NCBI GenBank assembly: GCA_927362715.1
Contig: CAKMIX010000006.1
Span: 47,578-111,577, forward strand
Direction of reading: 5' to 3'
Source of the DNA: an uncultured Clostridia bacterium
GTDB taxonomy: Bacteria; Bacillota; Clostridia; Oscillospirales; Acutalibacteraceae
Length of the DNA: 64,000 nucleotides
In this document: positions 8,815 to 17,615 of the stretch, in pieces
Layout: every line of letters starts with the position of its first letter
How positions within the stretch are numbered: position 1 is the stretch's first letter
Position numbers and translations under genes: made by a program
Notes under the pieces: generated by a model
What the model saw: the letters and a program-made list of their open reading frames with translations, nothing else
What the model was told of the DNA's origin: nothing
Databases searched by the model: none

Positions 8815-9477
8815 ATGTATATCAAGAACAAACACATCAAACAGATTTACCGTTTGCTGTTCCTGCTTGTCTGTGAGGCAGGGCTGATTTTGGAATTCGT
8901 GGGCGTCGGATCCTTGGGCGGCGCAAAAATGCTGCTGTGCTATTACACGGTGTTAAGCAATCTCGTCTGCTTTTTGTATTTCGCCTTTCTCGTCATCGTA
9001 CAGCCCGCACGGGAAAACGCACTGATAAAAGGCGCCGTTACCATGTGCATCACGGTGACGGGACTTGTATACCATTTCATGCTCACAGGCGTGATGGAAG
9101 CGAGCGTCGGCGCAGTTTCACAGACCTTACTCATCGGCAACACATTGGTGCACTATGTTGTCCCGATCGGCGTTGTGCTCGACTATTTCCTGTTTTTCCC
9201 AAAAGGCAACTATAAACCCCTGCACCCGTTGGCATGGTTGGCGCTTCCCTTTGCGTATTTTGTATTCATCCTGATCCGCGCCGAGGTCAGCACCGCGACC
9301 TTTACGGGCTACGGCGGGCAAAGCCGTTTCCCGTATCCGTTTTTGGACGTAGATGCTTACGGCTGGGGCCGTGTGCTTTTGATGGTCTTTGCGATCACGG
9401 TCGTGTTCACAGCGCTCGGCTATCTTTCCTTTGTGCTTGACCGGCTGCTGGGCAGAACGCGCAAGGGCGCGCGGTGA
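8815..9477 (+). CDS. Pr6Pr family membrane protein
   Basis: An integral membrane protein of about 220 aa with six hydrophobic segments, resembling the bacterial Pr6Pr/FAR-17a-like family, whose function is not established. Typical traits seen are the YYTVLSNLVCF segment and the late FPYPFLDVDAYGW motif. The start is uncertain. The ribosome-binding site AAAAGGAG (8777-8784) is 30 nt before ATG 8815, while in-frame GTG 8806 and TTG 8785 are alternatives, and a good out-of-frame GTG at 8790 opens a 28-codon ORF ending at 8876. It converges on an acetyltransferase gene 9 bp away. Confidence 0.8.
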   Translation: MYIKNKHIKQIYRLLFLLVCEAGLILEFVGVGSLGGAKMLLCYYTVLSNLVCFLYFAFLVIVQPARENALIKGAVTMCITVTGLVYHFMLTGVMEASVGAVSQTLLIGNTLVHYVVPIGVVLDYFLFFPKGNYKPLHPLAWLALPFAYFVFILIRAEVSTATFTGYGGQSRFPYPFLDVDAYGWGRVLLMVFAITVVFTALGYLSFVLDRLLGRTRKGAR

Positions 9478-9486
9478 TATCCCCTT

Positions 9487-10050
9487 TTACAGTTTACAGC
9501 CCATGCATAAGCCGCCGGGGAGCGTGCGCAGCACGGCAAATCCGTGTTTTTTATAAAAAGCGACGGCGCGTGTATTGTCGGACGACACGCACAGAAATAC
9601 ACCGGGTACGCCGCTTTCTGTGAGCTTTTCTTTGAGCGCTTGCATAAGCTGTGACCCGATTCCCCTGCTTTGGATCTCAGGCAGCAGGTCGATGTGCAGG
9701 TGCGCAGGATATTCTTTTGCAAACGGGGCTTGCAGCTTAAACGAACCGCGTGCGTTTAGGGCGCGGAACAGCCCGAGCTTCCTGATCTCTTTGAGCTCCC
9801 TTTCGGCAAACGCCGCGCGGTAGCGCGCAAGATCGGGCGCGCAAAGGATATACCCCCTGGCGCAGTCTGTTTCATCCGCTGCGACAAAGCAGAAATCCCG
9901 TTCGGTGCGCGTGTAGCAGCGGTTGTATAGCAGCAGTGTATTCTCCTGCTCGCGTGTGTTCTTGCGCCGGGCAGGGGCTGCGGTCATAAGGCAGATGTGC
10001 TCGACGGCAGGGATGTCCGTTTCACAAAGCGGACGGATGCGGATCTGCAT
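9487..10050 (-). CDS. GNAT-family N-acetyltransferase
   Basis: Predicted acetyl-CoA-dependent transferase, substrate unknown. 187 aa. The acetyl-CoA pyrophosphate loop IQSRGIGSQLMQAL (R/Q-x-x-G-x-G/A) and the C-terminal NTRAVAFYKKHGF motif are clear. The start is at 10050, behind GGAGCGCGCTT. It is transcribed alone, convergent with the Pr6Pr gene and divergent from the GH13 gene. A reverse-strand TGC-TACAAT (-10 at 10078-10083) with TTGCGG 17 bp upstream is a candidate promoter. Confidence 0.88.
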   Translation of the reverse strand: MQIRIRPLCETDIPAVEHICLMTAAPARRKNTREQENTLLLYNRCYTRTERDFCFVAADETDCARGYILCAPDLARYRAAFAERELKEIRKLGLFRALNARGSFKLQAPFAKEYPAHLHIDLLPEIQSRGIGSQLMQALKEKLTESGVPGVFLCVSSDNTRAVAFYKKHGFAVLRTLPGGLCMGCKL

Positions 10051-10151
10051 AAGCGCGCTCCTCTCTCCGTTTTCTGCATTGTAGCACAAATGGCATCTGC
10101 CCGCAAGGCGCTCCGCACAGACGGTCTTACACTTTTGATAAAGGAGTCTTT

Positions 10152-11810
10152 ATGAAAACAAGGTGGTACAAGGACGCGGTGGTCTATCAGATCTATCCGC
10201 GCAGCTTTACGGATTCCGACGGCGACGGCATCGGCGATCTGCCCGGCATCCTGCAAAAGGTCGATTACTTAAAAGAACTCGGCGTGGATGCCGTTTGGCT
10301 TTCGCCCTGCTATAAGTCTCCAAATGACGATAACGGGTATGACATCAGCGATTACCGCGACATCATGGATGAATTCGGCACCATGCAGGATTTTGAACGG
10401 ATGCTTGAGGCGTTCCACAGCCGCGGCATCCGTGTGCTGATGGATCTGGTTGTCAACCACACCTCGGATGAACACCCGTGGTTCCGGGAGAGCCGAAAGA
10501 ATAAAGCGAACCCGTACCGCGACTACTATATTTGGCGCGACGGCACTGGTCCCGATAAAAAAGACCCGCCCAACCGCTGGCGCGCCTGTTTCGGCGGGTC
10601 GGCGTGGGAATACGACGAGACGACCGGACAGTTCTATCTGCACCTGTTCAGCAAAAAGCAGCCCGACCTGAATTGGGACAACCCGAAGGTGCGCGCCGAA
10701 GTGGCGGACATCTGCAACTTTTGGCTGCAAAAGGGTGTGGACGGCTTTCGCTGCGATGTGATCACCTATATTTCCAAGCCTGACGACCTATATCATGCCG
10801 CGCAAAAGGATGTCGTGGTCGGCCCGCACTGGAAAGCCTATATACACGAGCTGTCCGAGCGCGCCTTTGCCCGCTTTGATACCCTGATCGTCGGCGAGGC
10901 GGCGGGGATCGATTTTCGGCGTGCATGCGAGATCACGCGCGAAGACGCAGGGCTTTTGGACATGCTGTTCCATTTTGAGCACACAGATGTGCGCACCATG
11001 TTCGCACGCGACCAAAGGTCCATGCCCCTTCGCCGCTTCAAGGAGGTCCTGTTCCGTTGGCAGACGCTGCCGAAAAACTGCTGGGGCGCACTGTACTATG
11101 AGAATCACGATCAGCCCCGCAGTATGCCGCGCTTTGCGCCTGCCGGCGAGCACCGTGCCGCTGCGGCAAAAAGCCTTGCGGTTTCGCTGCTGTTTCAAAA
11201 GGGTACGCCGTTTCTGTATCAAGGACAGGAGCTTGGCATGACCAACTGCGTGTTTTCAAAGGCGGATTACCGAGATATCCAATCGGTCAATCAGCTTGCC
11301 GACGCATGCCGTAAGCCCTTCGGCAGAATCGTCGAGCATTTTGCCGAACGGTATTTACAGCGATACGCCCGCGATCATGCCCGCACGCCGATGCAGTGGA
11401 GCGACGCGCCGAACGCCGGCTTCACAAGCGGCACGCCGTGGATGAAGGTCAATGAAAATTACAAGCAGATCAACGCAGCCGACCAGCAAAAAGATCCGCG
11501 ATCCGTTTTTCATTTTTATAAAACGGCAATTTCCCTGCGCAAGGCATATGCCGACATCGTGCGCGACGGAGAAGTCCTTCCGATCGGCAAAAAAGATAAG
11601 AATGTATTTGCGTTTGCACGCAGGCTCGGCAGAGAGCAGCTGCTCGTCGTATGCAGCCTTTCCCCGAAAGCGGTGCGCTTTTCCGTACCCGCGGAATTCC
11701 GGACAGGCAGTGAACAGCTGCTGCTGTGCAACGCCGAGACGCCGCCCGCGCTCGGTGCGGACTTACAGCTCGCGCCCTGCACCTGCGCGGTGTGGCTTAT
11801 AGAGTCCTAA
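10152..11810 (+). CDS. GH13 alpha-glucosidase (oligo-1,6-glucosidase type)
   Basis: Hydrolyses terminal alpha-glucosidic bonds of malto- or isomalto-oligosaccharides in the cytoplasm (no signal peptide). 552 aa, the usual length. The (beta/alpha)8 barrel motifs are intact: DLVVNHTSDEH, GFRCDV with nucleophile Asp202, VGEA with general acid Glu249, and ENHDQ with Asp320. The aligned family (GH13_31-like) includes oligo-1,6-glucosidases, trehalose-6-phosphate hydrolases and sucrose isomerases, so the exact substrate is open. No transporter or regulator is adjacent. The ATG follows AAAGGAG and a bidirectional terminator follows the gene. Confidence 0.93.
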   Translation: MKTRWYKDAVVYQIYPRSFTDSDGDGIGDLPGILQKVDYLKELGVDAVWLSPCYKSPNDDNGYDISDYRDIMDEFGTMQDFERMLEAFHSRGIRVLMDLVVNHTSDEHPWFRESRKNKANPYRDYYIWRDGTGPDKKDPPNRWRACFGGSAWEYDETTGQFYLHLFSKKQPDLNWDNPKVRAEVADICNFWLQKGVDGFRCDVITYISKPDDLYHAAQKDVVVGPHWKAYIHELSERAFARFDTLIVGEAAGIDFRRACEITREDAGLLDMLFHFEHTDVRTMFARDQRSMPLRRFKEVLFRWQTLPKNCWGALYYENHDQPRSMPRFAPAGEHRAAAAKSLAVSLLFQKGTPFLYQGQELGMTNCVFSKADYRDIQSVNQLADACRKPFGRIVEHFAERYLQRYARDHARTPMQWSDAPNAGFTSGTPWMKVNENYKQINAADQQKDPRSVFHFYKTAISLRKAYADIVRDGEVLPIGKKDKNVFAFARRLGREQLLVVCSLSPKAVRFSVPAEFRTGSEQLLLCNAETPPALGADLQLAPCTCAVWLIES

Positions 11811-11839
11811 TTTACAATTTCCGTCCAAGCTTCGATACA

Positions 11840-11870
11840 AAAGCCGTCCTCTGTTCGGAGGGCGGCTTTT
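11840..11870. terminator. Bidirectional terminator
   Basis: 12-bp stem (11840-11851/11858-11869, one G-U pair) with a 6-nt loop between the convergent GH13 and sigF genes. It overlaps the sigF stop codon. Confidence 0.75.
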
Positions 11871-12522
11871 ATCCGGTCAGGCGTTTGCGCATTTCGAGCA
11901 GGATGCCGCGCTCGCGCCGCGAGACCTGCACCTGCGAAAGCCCCAGAGCTTCGGCGGTCTTGACCTGCGTTAATCCTTGAAAATAGCGTAATTCAATGAG
12001 TTTCCGATCCGCTTCAGGCAGTGTTTCAAGCACCTCGCGCAGCGCCAGCGCGTTTTGGATTTCATCCTCGCCCGATTCCACAGGGATATCCAGCTGGCGC
12101 TCGCCGTCCTCATCCGCCGCCGTTAAGGAAACGGTCGGCTGCGCGAGCCCTAAAAGCTCGGTCATTTCATATTCCGAAACGCCCATTTTTTCGGCGAGCT
12201 CGCAAAGACGCGGCTCGCGCCCGAGCGATGCCGTCATCTCTTCCCGCACGTGCGCGGCGGTGCGGGCGCGTTCTTTTAAGGCACGGCTGATCTTCACACT
12301 GCCGCCGTCACGGAACAGGCGTTTGATCTCGCCTAAGATCGCCGGGACGGCATAGGTCGAAAACGCAAAGCCCAATTCCGCACGAAAGCCGTCCGCCGCC
12401 TTGACAAGGCCCAGACAGCCCGCCGAAAACAGATCGTCATATTCGATGCCCTTCCCGCGGAAGCGGTTGGCGCAGGCATGCACGAGTCCTAAATTTTCGG
12501 CGATCAGGCGGTCACGGTTCAA
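11869..12522 (-). CDS. sigF: Forespore sigma factor SigF
   Basis: The first forespore-specific sigma factor. It is held inactive by SpoIIAB and directs early forespore genes including sigG. 217 aa with region 2 (ENLGLVHACANRF, FSAGCLGLVKAADGF, AFSTYAVPAILGEIKR), region 3 and region 4 (LPEADRKLIELRYFQGLTQVKTAEALGLSQVQVSRRE), all typical of SigF/SigG/SigB. Identity as SigF rather than SigG rests on position as the last gene of spoIIAA-spoIIAB-sigF. It overlaps spoIIAB by 11 bp. Confidence 0.95.
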   Translation of the reverse strand: MNRDRLIAENLGLVHACANRFRGKGIEYDDLFSAGCLGLVKAADGFRAELGFAFSTYAVPAILGEIKRLFRDGGSVKISRALKERARTAAHVREEMTASLGREPRLCELAEKMGVSEYEMTELLGLAQPTVSLTAADEDGERQLDIPVESGEDEIQNALALREVLETLPEADRKLIELRYFQGLTQVKTAEALGLSQVQVSRRERGILLEMRKRLTG

Positions 12523-12958
12523 GGCTTGCCTCTCTGCCGTGCAGCAGCTTCACGAGTGTTACAGTCGTGCCTTTTCCAACGGCGGAGCGCACGCGCACCT
12601 TATCGCAAAAGCTCTCCATGACGGAAAAGCCCAACCCCGAGCGGTCGCCGCCGCGCGTCGTGAACAGCGGTTCGCGCGCCTTTTTCACGTCTGCGATACC
12701 GCAGCCGCGGTCACGGATGCGGATCTCCATGCGGCCGCGTTCAAACAGGCGCACCTGTATGTAGATTTTCCCAACCTCGTTCGGGTACGCGTGCACGATG
12801 CAGTTTGTCACCGCCTCGCTGACCGCCGTTTTGATGTCGTTGACCTCTTCGAGCGTCGGATCAAGCGCAGCGGCGAAGGCGGCGACCGCCACACGCGCGT
12901 AGGCCTCATTGACAGAACGGCTCTCGATCTGCAGCCGCATCTCATTGATGGGTCTCAT
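12512..12958 (-). CDS. spoIIAB: Anti-sigma F factor / serine kinase SpoIIAB
   Basis: Binds and inhibits SigF and phosphorylates SpoIIAA. 148 aa, a GHKL-fold ATPase with the N box EAVTNCIVHAY near residue 47 and G1/G2 boxes RDRGCGIAD and GLGFSVME. It overlaps spoIIAA by 17 bp and sigF by 11 bp, so translation of the three partners is tightly coupled. The start at 12958 gives the expected MRPINEM N-terminus. Confidence 0.96.
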   Translation of the reverse strand: MRPINEMRLQIESRSVNEAYARVAVAAFAAALDPTLEEVNDIKTAVSEAVTNCIVHAYPNEVGKIYIQVRLFERGRMEIRIRDRGCGIADVKKAREPLFTTRGGDRSGLGFSVMESFCDKVRVRSAVGKGTTVTLVKLLHGREASLEP

Positions 12959-13289
12959 GCTTTTCTGCCTCCTTTTTGTCTGCGCGGGAAAGCGCGGCGA
13001 TCCGGTCGAGCCCCGCCAGGCGCATCACTTTATAGGCGTGCGCGGAAAGATTGCGGATCTCCAGCGTGCAGGAAAACTGTACGAGCAGCTTATAGCGCCC
13101 CATGACAAGCCCAATACCGGAGCTGTCCATGAATGTGACACCGCCGAAATCCAAAATGGTGTGCGCCGGGTGAAAACCAACGGCAAATTCGTCGATCTTT
13201 TCGCGTGCGGCGGGCGCGTTGTGGTGGTCAAGCTCGCCGTCGAGATAGACTGTCATGACCTGCCCGTCCGTCTCAATGCGTGTGTGCAT
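12942..13289 (-). CDS. spoIIAA: Anti-anti-sigma factor SpoIIAA
   Basis: A STAS-domain antagonist that frees SigF from SpoIIAB when dephosphorylated. 115 aa. The phosphorylatable serine lies in FMDSSGIGLVMGRY near residue 57. The ATG at 13289 follows AAAAGGAGG. In Bacillus this operon is SigH-dependent. Here I see only a TACAAT-like -10 (13320-13325, reverse strand) preceded by TGC and no convincing SigH site, so control is unresolved. First gene of the operon. Confidence 0.95.
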   Translation of the reverse strand: MHTRIETDGQVMTVYLDGELDHHNAPAAREKIDEFAVGFHPAHTILDFGGVTFMDSSGIGLVMGRYKLLVQFSCTLEIRNLSAHAYKVMRLAGLDRIAALSRADKKEAEKHETHQ

Positions 13290-13383
13290 ATCGATTCCTC
13301 CTTTTCGGGATCGGCTTGTATTGTAGCAAGCAAGCGGTAAAAAATTTGTCGCAATGCGGTAGCAAAAGTGTTCGGGAAAACAG

Positions 13384-13417
13384 AAAAAGGCGCCCCGACC
13401 GAATTGGTCGGGGCGCC
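13384..13417 (-). terminator. Terminator of hflX
   Basis: 12-bp perfect stem (13389-13400/13406-13417) with a 5-nt loop, followed on the reverse strand by five T residues; 27 bp beyond the hflX stop. Confidence 0.85.
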
Positions 13418-13443
13418 CTGCCGTTTATATGCTGTATTCTGTT

Positions 13444-14691
13444 CTATTCGATATAGGCTTGCAGCGTATCAAGCAGTGCCGCGTCGGCTGCAACATCGGC
13501 ACGCACACCGTCGGGCAGGTATTCCTCCGAAAGTACGCGGCCGCGGCGGCGCACCTCGGCGAGCACGCCGACCTTATCGAAAGGCAGACGCAGTACGGCG
13601 TGCGCGCTTCTTTGCTGCAAGCGCTGTTCCACTGCCTGCAAAAGGCGGTCAAGCCCCTCGCCCGTGCGCGCACTGATGCAGACGGTATCGCGGCTTGGTA
13701 CGGGCAGGAAATTCGGATGCGGCGTATCGCACTTGTTGAGGACATGCAGCACGGGCGTCCCGGCACAGCCGAGTTCATGAAGCAGCTTTGCCGTTACCTC
13801 GACGTGCTCTTCCACTGCCGCGTCGGACACGTCACAGACATTGAGAATGAGATCTGCATCCGCCGCTTCCTCCAAGGTTGAGTGGAACGCCTCCACAAGC
13901 TTGTGCGGCAGGCGGCGCACAAGACCTACGGTATCTATAAGCAGCACCGAAAGCCCGCTTGGCAGCGTCAGGCGGCGGGCGGTCGGGTCGAGCGTGGCAA
14001 AAAGCTTGTCCTCGGCGAGCACACCCGCATTCGTTAGTGCGTTCATCAAGGTCGATTTGCCCGCGTTCGTGTAGCCCATGAGCACCACGGTCTGCACGCC
14101 GTCCTTTTTGCGGCGGGTACGGTAGGCGCTGCGGCGCTTTTCGATCTGTAAAAGCTGCGCGCGCAAACTCTGGATGCGGCGGTGGATATGGCGGCGGTCA
14201 CTTTCGAGCTTGCTTTCGCCCGGGCCGCGCGTGCCGATGCCGCCGCCGAGTCTCGAAAGGCTCTTCCCCTGCCCCGCAAGGCGCGGCAGGCGGTATTGCA
14301 GCTGCGCGAGCTCCACCTGGATCTTGCCCTCGCGGCTGCGTGCATGCTGCGCGAAAATATCCAGAATCAGCGTCGTGCGGTCGATCACACGCGTTTTTGT
14401 CTCTCTTTCAAGATTCCTTTGCTGTGCCGGCGACAGCTCGCCGTCGGCAATGAGCAGTTCCACTTCGTTGTCCGCACAAAAGGTACAGATCTCCCCGAGC
14501 TTTCCGCTGCCGATATACGTGGCGGGGCTCGGGGCTTCGAGCTTTTGCGAAACAACGCCCACGACTTCGGCACCGGCGGTTTTGGCGAGCGCTTCCAGTT
14601 CCGTAAGCGACGTTTCGCAATCGTATTCGCCCGTGTCCACGCCGACGAGCAGCGTGCGTTCGGGAGCATTTTCAAGTGTATGCAGCACCAT
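13444..14691 (-). CDS. hflX: Ribosome-associated GTPase HflX
   Basis: A GTPase that binds 50S subunits and splits stalled or hibernating ribosomes. 415 aa: an N-terminal HflX domain with GELSPAQQRNLE (about residue 84), a coiled region containing GGGIGTRGPGESKLE, then the G domain with P-loop GYTNAGKST (about 205), DTVG (Walker B) and NKCD. The ATG follows GAGGG. It appears monocistronic, ending in a strong terminator. Confidence 0.96.
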   Translation of the reverse strand: MVLHTLENAPERTLLVGVDTGEYDCETSLTELEALAKTAGAEVVGVVSQKLEAPSPATYIGSGKLGEICTFCADNEVELLIADGELSPAQQRNLERETKTRVIDRTTLILDIFAQHARSREGKIQVELAQLQYRLPRLAGQGKSLSRLGGGIGTRGPGESKLESDRRHIHRRIQSLRAQLLQIEKRRSAYRTRRKKDGVQTVVLMGYTNAGKSTLMNALTNAGVLAEDKLFATLDPTARRLTLPSGLSVLLIDTVGLVRRLPHKLVEAFHSTLEEAADADLILNVCDVSDAAVEEHVEVTAKLLHELGCAGTPVLHVLNKCDTPHPNFLPVPSRDTVCISARTGEGLDRLLQAVEQRLQQRSAHAVLRLPFDKVGVLAEVRRRGRVLSEEYLPDGVRADVAADAALLDTLQAYIE

Positions 14692-14714
14692 AAGGACCCT
14701 CTTGCATTCGATGC

Positions 14715-14750
14715 GGAAAGCCCGCGTCCCATGCAGAGCGCGGGCTTTCC
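14715..14750 (-). terminator. Hairpin after the beta-lactamase-like gene
   Basis: 12-bp stem (14715-14726/14739-14750) just after the reverse-strand gene ending at 14763. It has no T tract, so its efficiency as a terminator is doubtful. Confidence 0.4.
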
Positions 14751-14762
14751 GTATGTTGTATT

Positions 14763-16358
14763 TTAATCGATAAATTTGCCGTAGTGCTTCGGCTCGGCCA
14801 GCGGCGGTGCAAAGCGGATAAGAATCTGCGCCGCTTTAGAAAGGATCGGGTTTTTGATGACGTCGCCGAGGTTGACGACCAGCGTATCGCAGATCTTGTA
14901 GACAGACGGCGTAGACGACGGGGTCATGGTCACGCGGTCGCGGCGCTTAAACAGGAAATTGAGGTCGCGTTTGCCGATCGTCTCGATCGGCCGGATGGAC
15001 AGCTTCAGATTGAAGTCGTCGAGCCACTCGGCATTCGCACAGACCTTGAATTTAACGTGCCCGAGCGTCAGGGTGCCGTAGCGATAATGTCCGTCCATGC
15101 CGCAGGCGACGGTGTTGCGCTCGTCGCCCTCGCTCCAGCTGAAGCTGCACTCGTGCTCCTTAAAACGGAAAGAAACGCGGTCAATGTTGCCGGCGCGGTC
15201 GGACATCATAAAGGTCACGGCAAGCGGCAGAACGCTCATGGGGAAGCCGATGAGGTTCAGCAATATCTTGCGGCGCATTTTGATCGTCCTGCCCTCGATC
15301 TTCGGCTCAAGCGGCGAATGCGGCGAAACGGCAGGGCGGGTGAACAGGGTGCTTTCGGGCTTGGGCGGCTCTTTCGCCGCATTTTCATTGATGAACGCCG
15401 CAGGGAAAAATTTCCAGATCGTCTCGCGTGCCTGCGGTTCGCTGGGAACCGCTGCGGTGGTGATGATGCTTGCGTCGTAATCGGGCAGATTGATCGCAAA
15501 TTGCGAGAACATACCGTCCGCACGATAGGAGTTCGGGACGCAGCCGTTCATCCAAAAGCAGTAGCCGTAGCCGGCGTTGCTGTCCGCATCTTCCCCGGGC
15601 TGGTGAACGTCGCCGAGCTGGTTGACGGTCGCTTCTTTCACCCATGCCTCCGGGATGACCTGCCGCCCGCGGTATTTGCCGCCGTGCAAGTAGCAATCCG
15701 CGAATTTTGCAAGATCCTCGGTCGTGATATATAAGCCCCAGCCGCCGGCTTCAACCCCGTTTCGGTCGGTCTCCCAAAACGGGATATCAATACCCAGAGG
15801 TTCAAACAGGCGCGGGGTGAGATAGTCGATCACACTCATCCCCGTGACGCGGTGCAAAATCGCGCAGAGCATATAAATGTTTTCATTAACATATAAGAAA
15901 TCCGTACCCGGTTCAAACACCCACGGAGAATTGATAAAATCAGCGATCCAGTCGATCTTGCCCTTGTCCGCCATCAAGTCGGTCTGCTTGCCCGAGGTCA
16001 TGGTCAGCAGGGTGCGCACCGTCAGCTTATCAAAATAGGGGTGCGGCGTTTTCGGCGGGTAATCCGGGAAAAAGTCCAAAACCTTGTCCGTAAGCTGCAC
16101 AAGCCCTTCGCTGACGGCAAAGCCCACCGCCGTAGCGGTGAAGCTCTTGCTGACGGAGTACATGGTATGCTTGGTATGCGCGTCATACGGCTCATTATAC
16201 CATTCGACCGCAACTTTACCATGGCGCAGCACCATCAGGCTGTGGAACTCCAGCTGCTCGCGCTGTATGTAATCCACAAACTGCTCGGCAACATCGGCAT
16301 AGACGCCCACCTCTTCGGGGGCAGCGGCACGCGGGAGATCGGTTTTCGCAGTATTCAT
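14763..16358 (-). CDS. Serine beta-lactamase-like protein with extra C-terminal domain
   Basis: Residues about 1-330 form a class C-type serine hydrolase fold: SxxK in MYSVSKSFTA (about residue 68), YVN at about 157 and a GYGYCFWMNG region. Such proteins are usually esterases, peptidases or transferases rather than resistance enzymes. Residues about 340-531 are an additional region I do not recognise, with a hydrophobic MRRKILLNLIGFPMSVLPL segment, then beta-rich sequence. There is no signal peptide, so it is cytoplasmic or held by the central hydrophobic stretch. It has its own promoter and is not in an obvious operon. Confidence 0.8.
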   Translation of the reverse strand: MNTAKTDLPRAAAPEEVGVYADVAEQFVDYIQREQLEFHSLMVLRHGKVAVEWYNEPYDAHTKHTMYSVSKSFTATAVGFAVSEGLVQLTDKVLDFFPDYPPKTPHPYFDKLTVRTLLTMTSGKQTDLMADKGKIDWIADFINSPWVFEPGTDFLYVNENIYMLCAILHRVTGMSVIDYLTPRLFEPLGIDIPFWETDRNGVEAGGWGLYITTEDLAKFADCYLHGGKYRGRQVIPEAWVKEATVNQLGDVHQPGEDADSNAGYGYCFWMNGCVPNSYRADGMFSQFAINLPDYDASIITTAAVPSEPQARETIWKFFPAAFINENAAKEPPKPESTLFTRPAVSPHSPLEPKIEGRTIKMRRKILLNLIGFPMSVLPLAVTFMMSDRAGNIDRVSFRFKEHECSFSWSEGDERNTVACGMDGHYRYGTLTLGHVKFKVCANAEWLDDFNLKLSIRPIETIGKRDLNFLFKRRDRVTMTPSSTPSVYKICDTLVVNLGDVIKNPILSKAAQILIRFAPPLAEPKHYGKFID

Positions 16359-16403
16359 ATGGTTGTGCGCCCTTTCTTTTTCCTTTGTCGGAATTGATGA
16401 TAT

Positions 16404-16432
16404 ATTTTAGCATATTTTCGCAAAAATCGCAA
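16404..16432 (-). promoter_or_regulatory. Promoter of the beta-lactamase-like gene
   Basis: Reverse-strand TTGCGA (16427-16432), a 17-bp spacer and TAAAAT (16404-16409) with TGC before the -10. Confidence 0.65.
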
Positions 16433-16442
16433 CACTTCACAC

Positions 16443-16471
16443 AAAAAAAGGCAGGCAAAGCGCCTGCCTTT
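16443..16471 (-). terminator. Terminator of the dehydratase-ilvE unit
   Basis: 7-bp GC-rich stem (16450-16456/16462-16468), extended by A/T pairs, with a run of T on the reverse strand, 40 bp beyond the ilvE stop. Confidence 0.8.
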
Positions 16472-16509
16472 GGAAAAAATGGACGAAATCGCGATACCAT
16501 GACGCGGAA

Positions 16510-17577
16510 TCAGTCGACCTTGACCGTCCAGCCGAATTTGTCAGGGCGTTTGCCCCACTGGATGCCCGTCAGCTCGTCATACAGCTTCTGGGAAAGCTCG
16601 CCGATCTCGCCGTGATTGATCTCCATGACCTTGTCGCCGACGCGCAGCTCGCCGATGGGCGAAATGACCGCCGCCGTGCCGCTGCCGAACGCTTCAAGCA
16701 GTCTGCCCTCGTCATAGGCCTTGACAAGCTCATCCACGGAAATACGGCGTTCGGAGACGTTGTAGCCCCAATCCTTTAAAATGTCCACGCACGACATGCG
16801 CGTGATACCGCTCAAGATACTGCCCGTCTCCAGAGAAGGCGTGACGACCTCGCCGTCGAGCACGAAAAACACGTTCATCGTGCCGACTTCTTCCACATAT
16901 TTGCGCTCCACACCGTCGAGCCAAAGCACCTGTGTATAGCCGAGCTTTTCAGCGATATCCTGCGCTTTTAAGGAGGTGGCATAGTTGCCGCCGGTCTTTG
17001 TAAAGCCGACGCCGCCTTTGACCGCGCGCACAAATTGATCTTCCACATAGATCTTCACGGGATTAAGCCCTTCAGGGTAATAGGCGCCGACGGGGGAAAG
17101 GATGATCGAAAAGATCAGGTGGTGCGCCGGGTGCACGCCGACGTGCGCATCTGTGGCGAAAATGAACGGGCGGATATAAAGCGAGGTGCCCTCGGCGTGG
17201 GGGATCCAATCTTCATCCACGCGCACAAGCGTCTTGATCGCTTCCACCGCGAACGCTTCGTCGATCTGAGGGATGCACAGGCGGTCGTTCGAGCGATTCA
17301 GCCGCTCCATGTTCTTGTCGGGGCGGAACAGCAGGATCTCGCCGTTCGGGCTGCGGTATGCCTTTAAGCCCTCAAAGACCTCCTGCGCATAGTGCAGCAC
17401 CATTGCAGCGGGATCAAGCTCGAACGGCGCATACGGCACGATGCGCGGGTCATGCCAGCCCTCGCCCTCGTCATAGTTCATAATGAACATATGATCGGTA
17501 TAGTAATTGCCGAAGCCGAGCGCGTTTTCATCGGGCTTTTTTTTCGGCGTTTTGGTACGTTCGATTTTGATTTCCAT
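16510..17577 (-). CDS. ilvE: Branched-chain amino-acid aminotransferase
   Basis: PLP enzyme performing the last step of Val, Leu and Ile synthesis (and the first of their breakdown) with glutamate/2-oxoglutarate. 355 aa, fold type IV. Typical segments are AQEVFEGLKAY (about residue 64), the PLP-lysine region GGNYATSLKAQ (about 196) and the GTMNVFFV and GTAA loops. The ATG at 17577 lies 38 bp after the stop of the upstream dehydratase gene with no terminator between, so the two are probably cotranscribed. No other ilv genes are near and no T-box leader is evident. Confidence 0.96.
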   Translation of the reverse strand: MEIKIERTKTPKKKPDENALGFGNYYTDHMFIMNYDEGEGWHDPRIVPYAPFELDPAAMVLHYAQEVFEGLKAYRSPNGEILLFRPDKNMERLNRSNDRLCIPQIDEAFAVEAIKTLVRVDEDWIPHAEGTSLYIRPFIFATDAHVGVHPAHHLIFSIILSPVGAYYPEGLNPVKIYVEDQFVRAVKGGVGFTKTGGNYATSLKAQDIAEKLGYTQVLWLDGVERKYVEEVGTMNVFFVLDGEVVTPSLETGSILSGITRMSCVDILKDWGYNVSERRISVDELVKAYDEGRLLEAFGSGTAAVISPIGELRVGDKVMEINHGEIGELSQKLYDELTGIQWGKRPDKFGWTVKVD

Positions 17578-17615
17578 TTGAAAACATCTCCAATATTTTT
17601 CGATAAGCCCTGCGT

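Noticed and set aside
13290..13380. Sigma-H promoter for the spoIIA operon
   Set aside because: Expected from Bacillus, but no AGGAWWT...GAAT pair with correct spacing was found; only a TACAAT-like hexamer.
14784..15734. Forward 316-codon frame opposite the beta-lactamase-like gene
   Set aside because: Arg/His-rich composition typical of antisense frames in GC-rich genes; no motif and no start signal.
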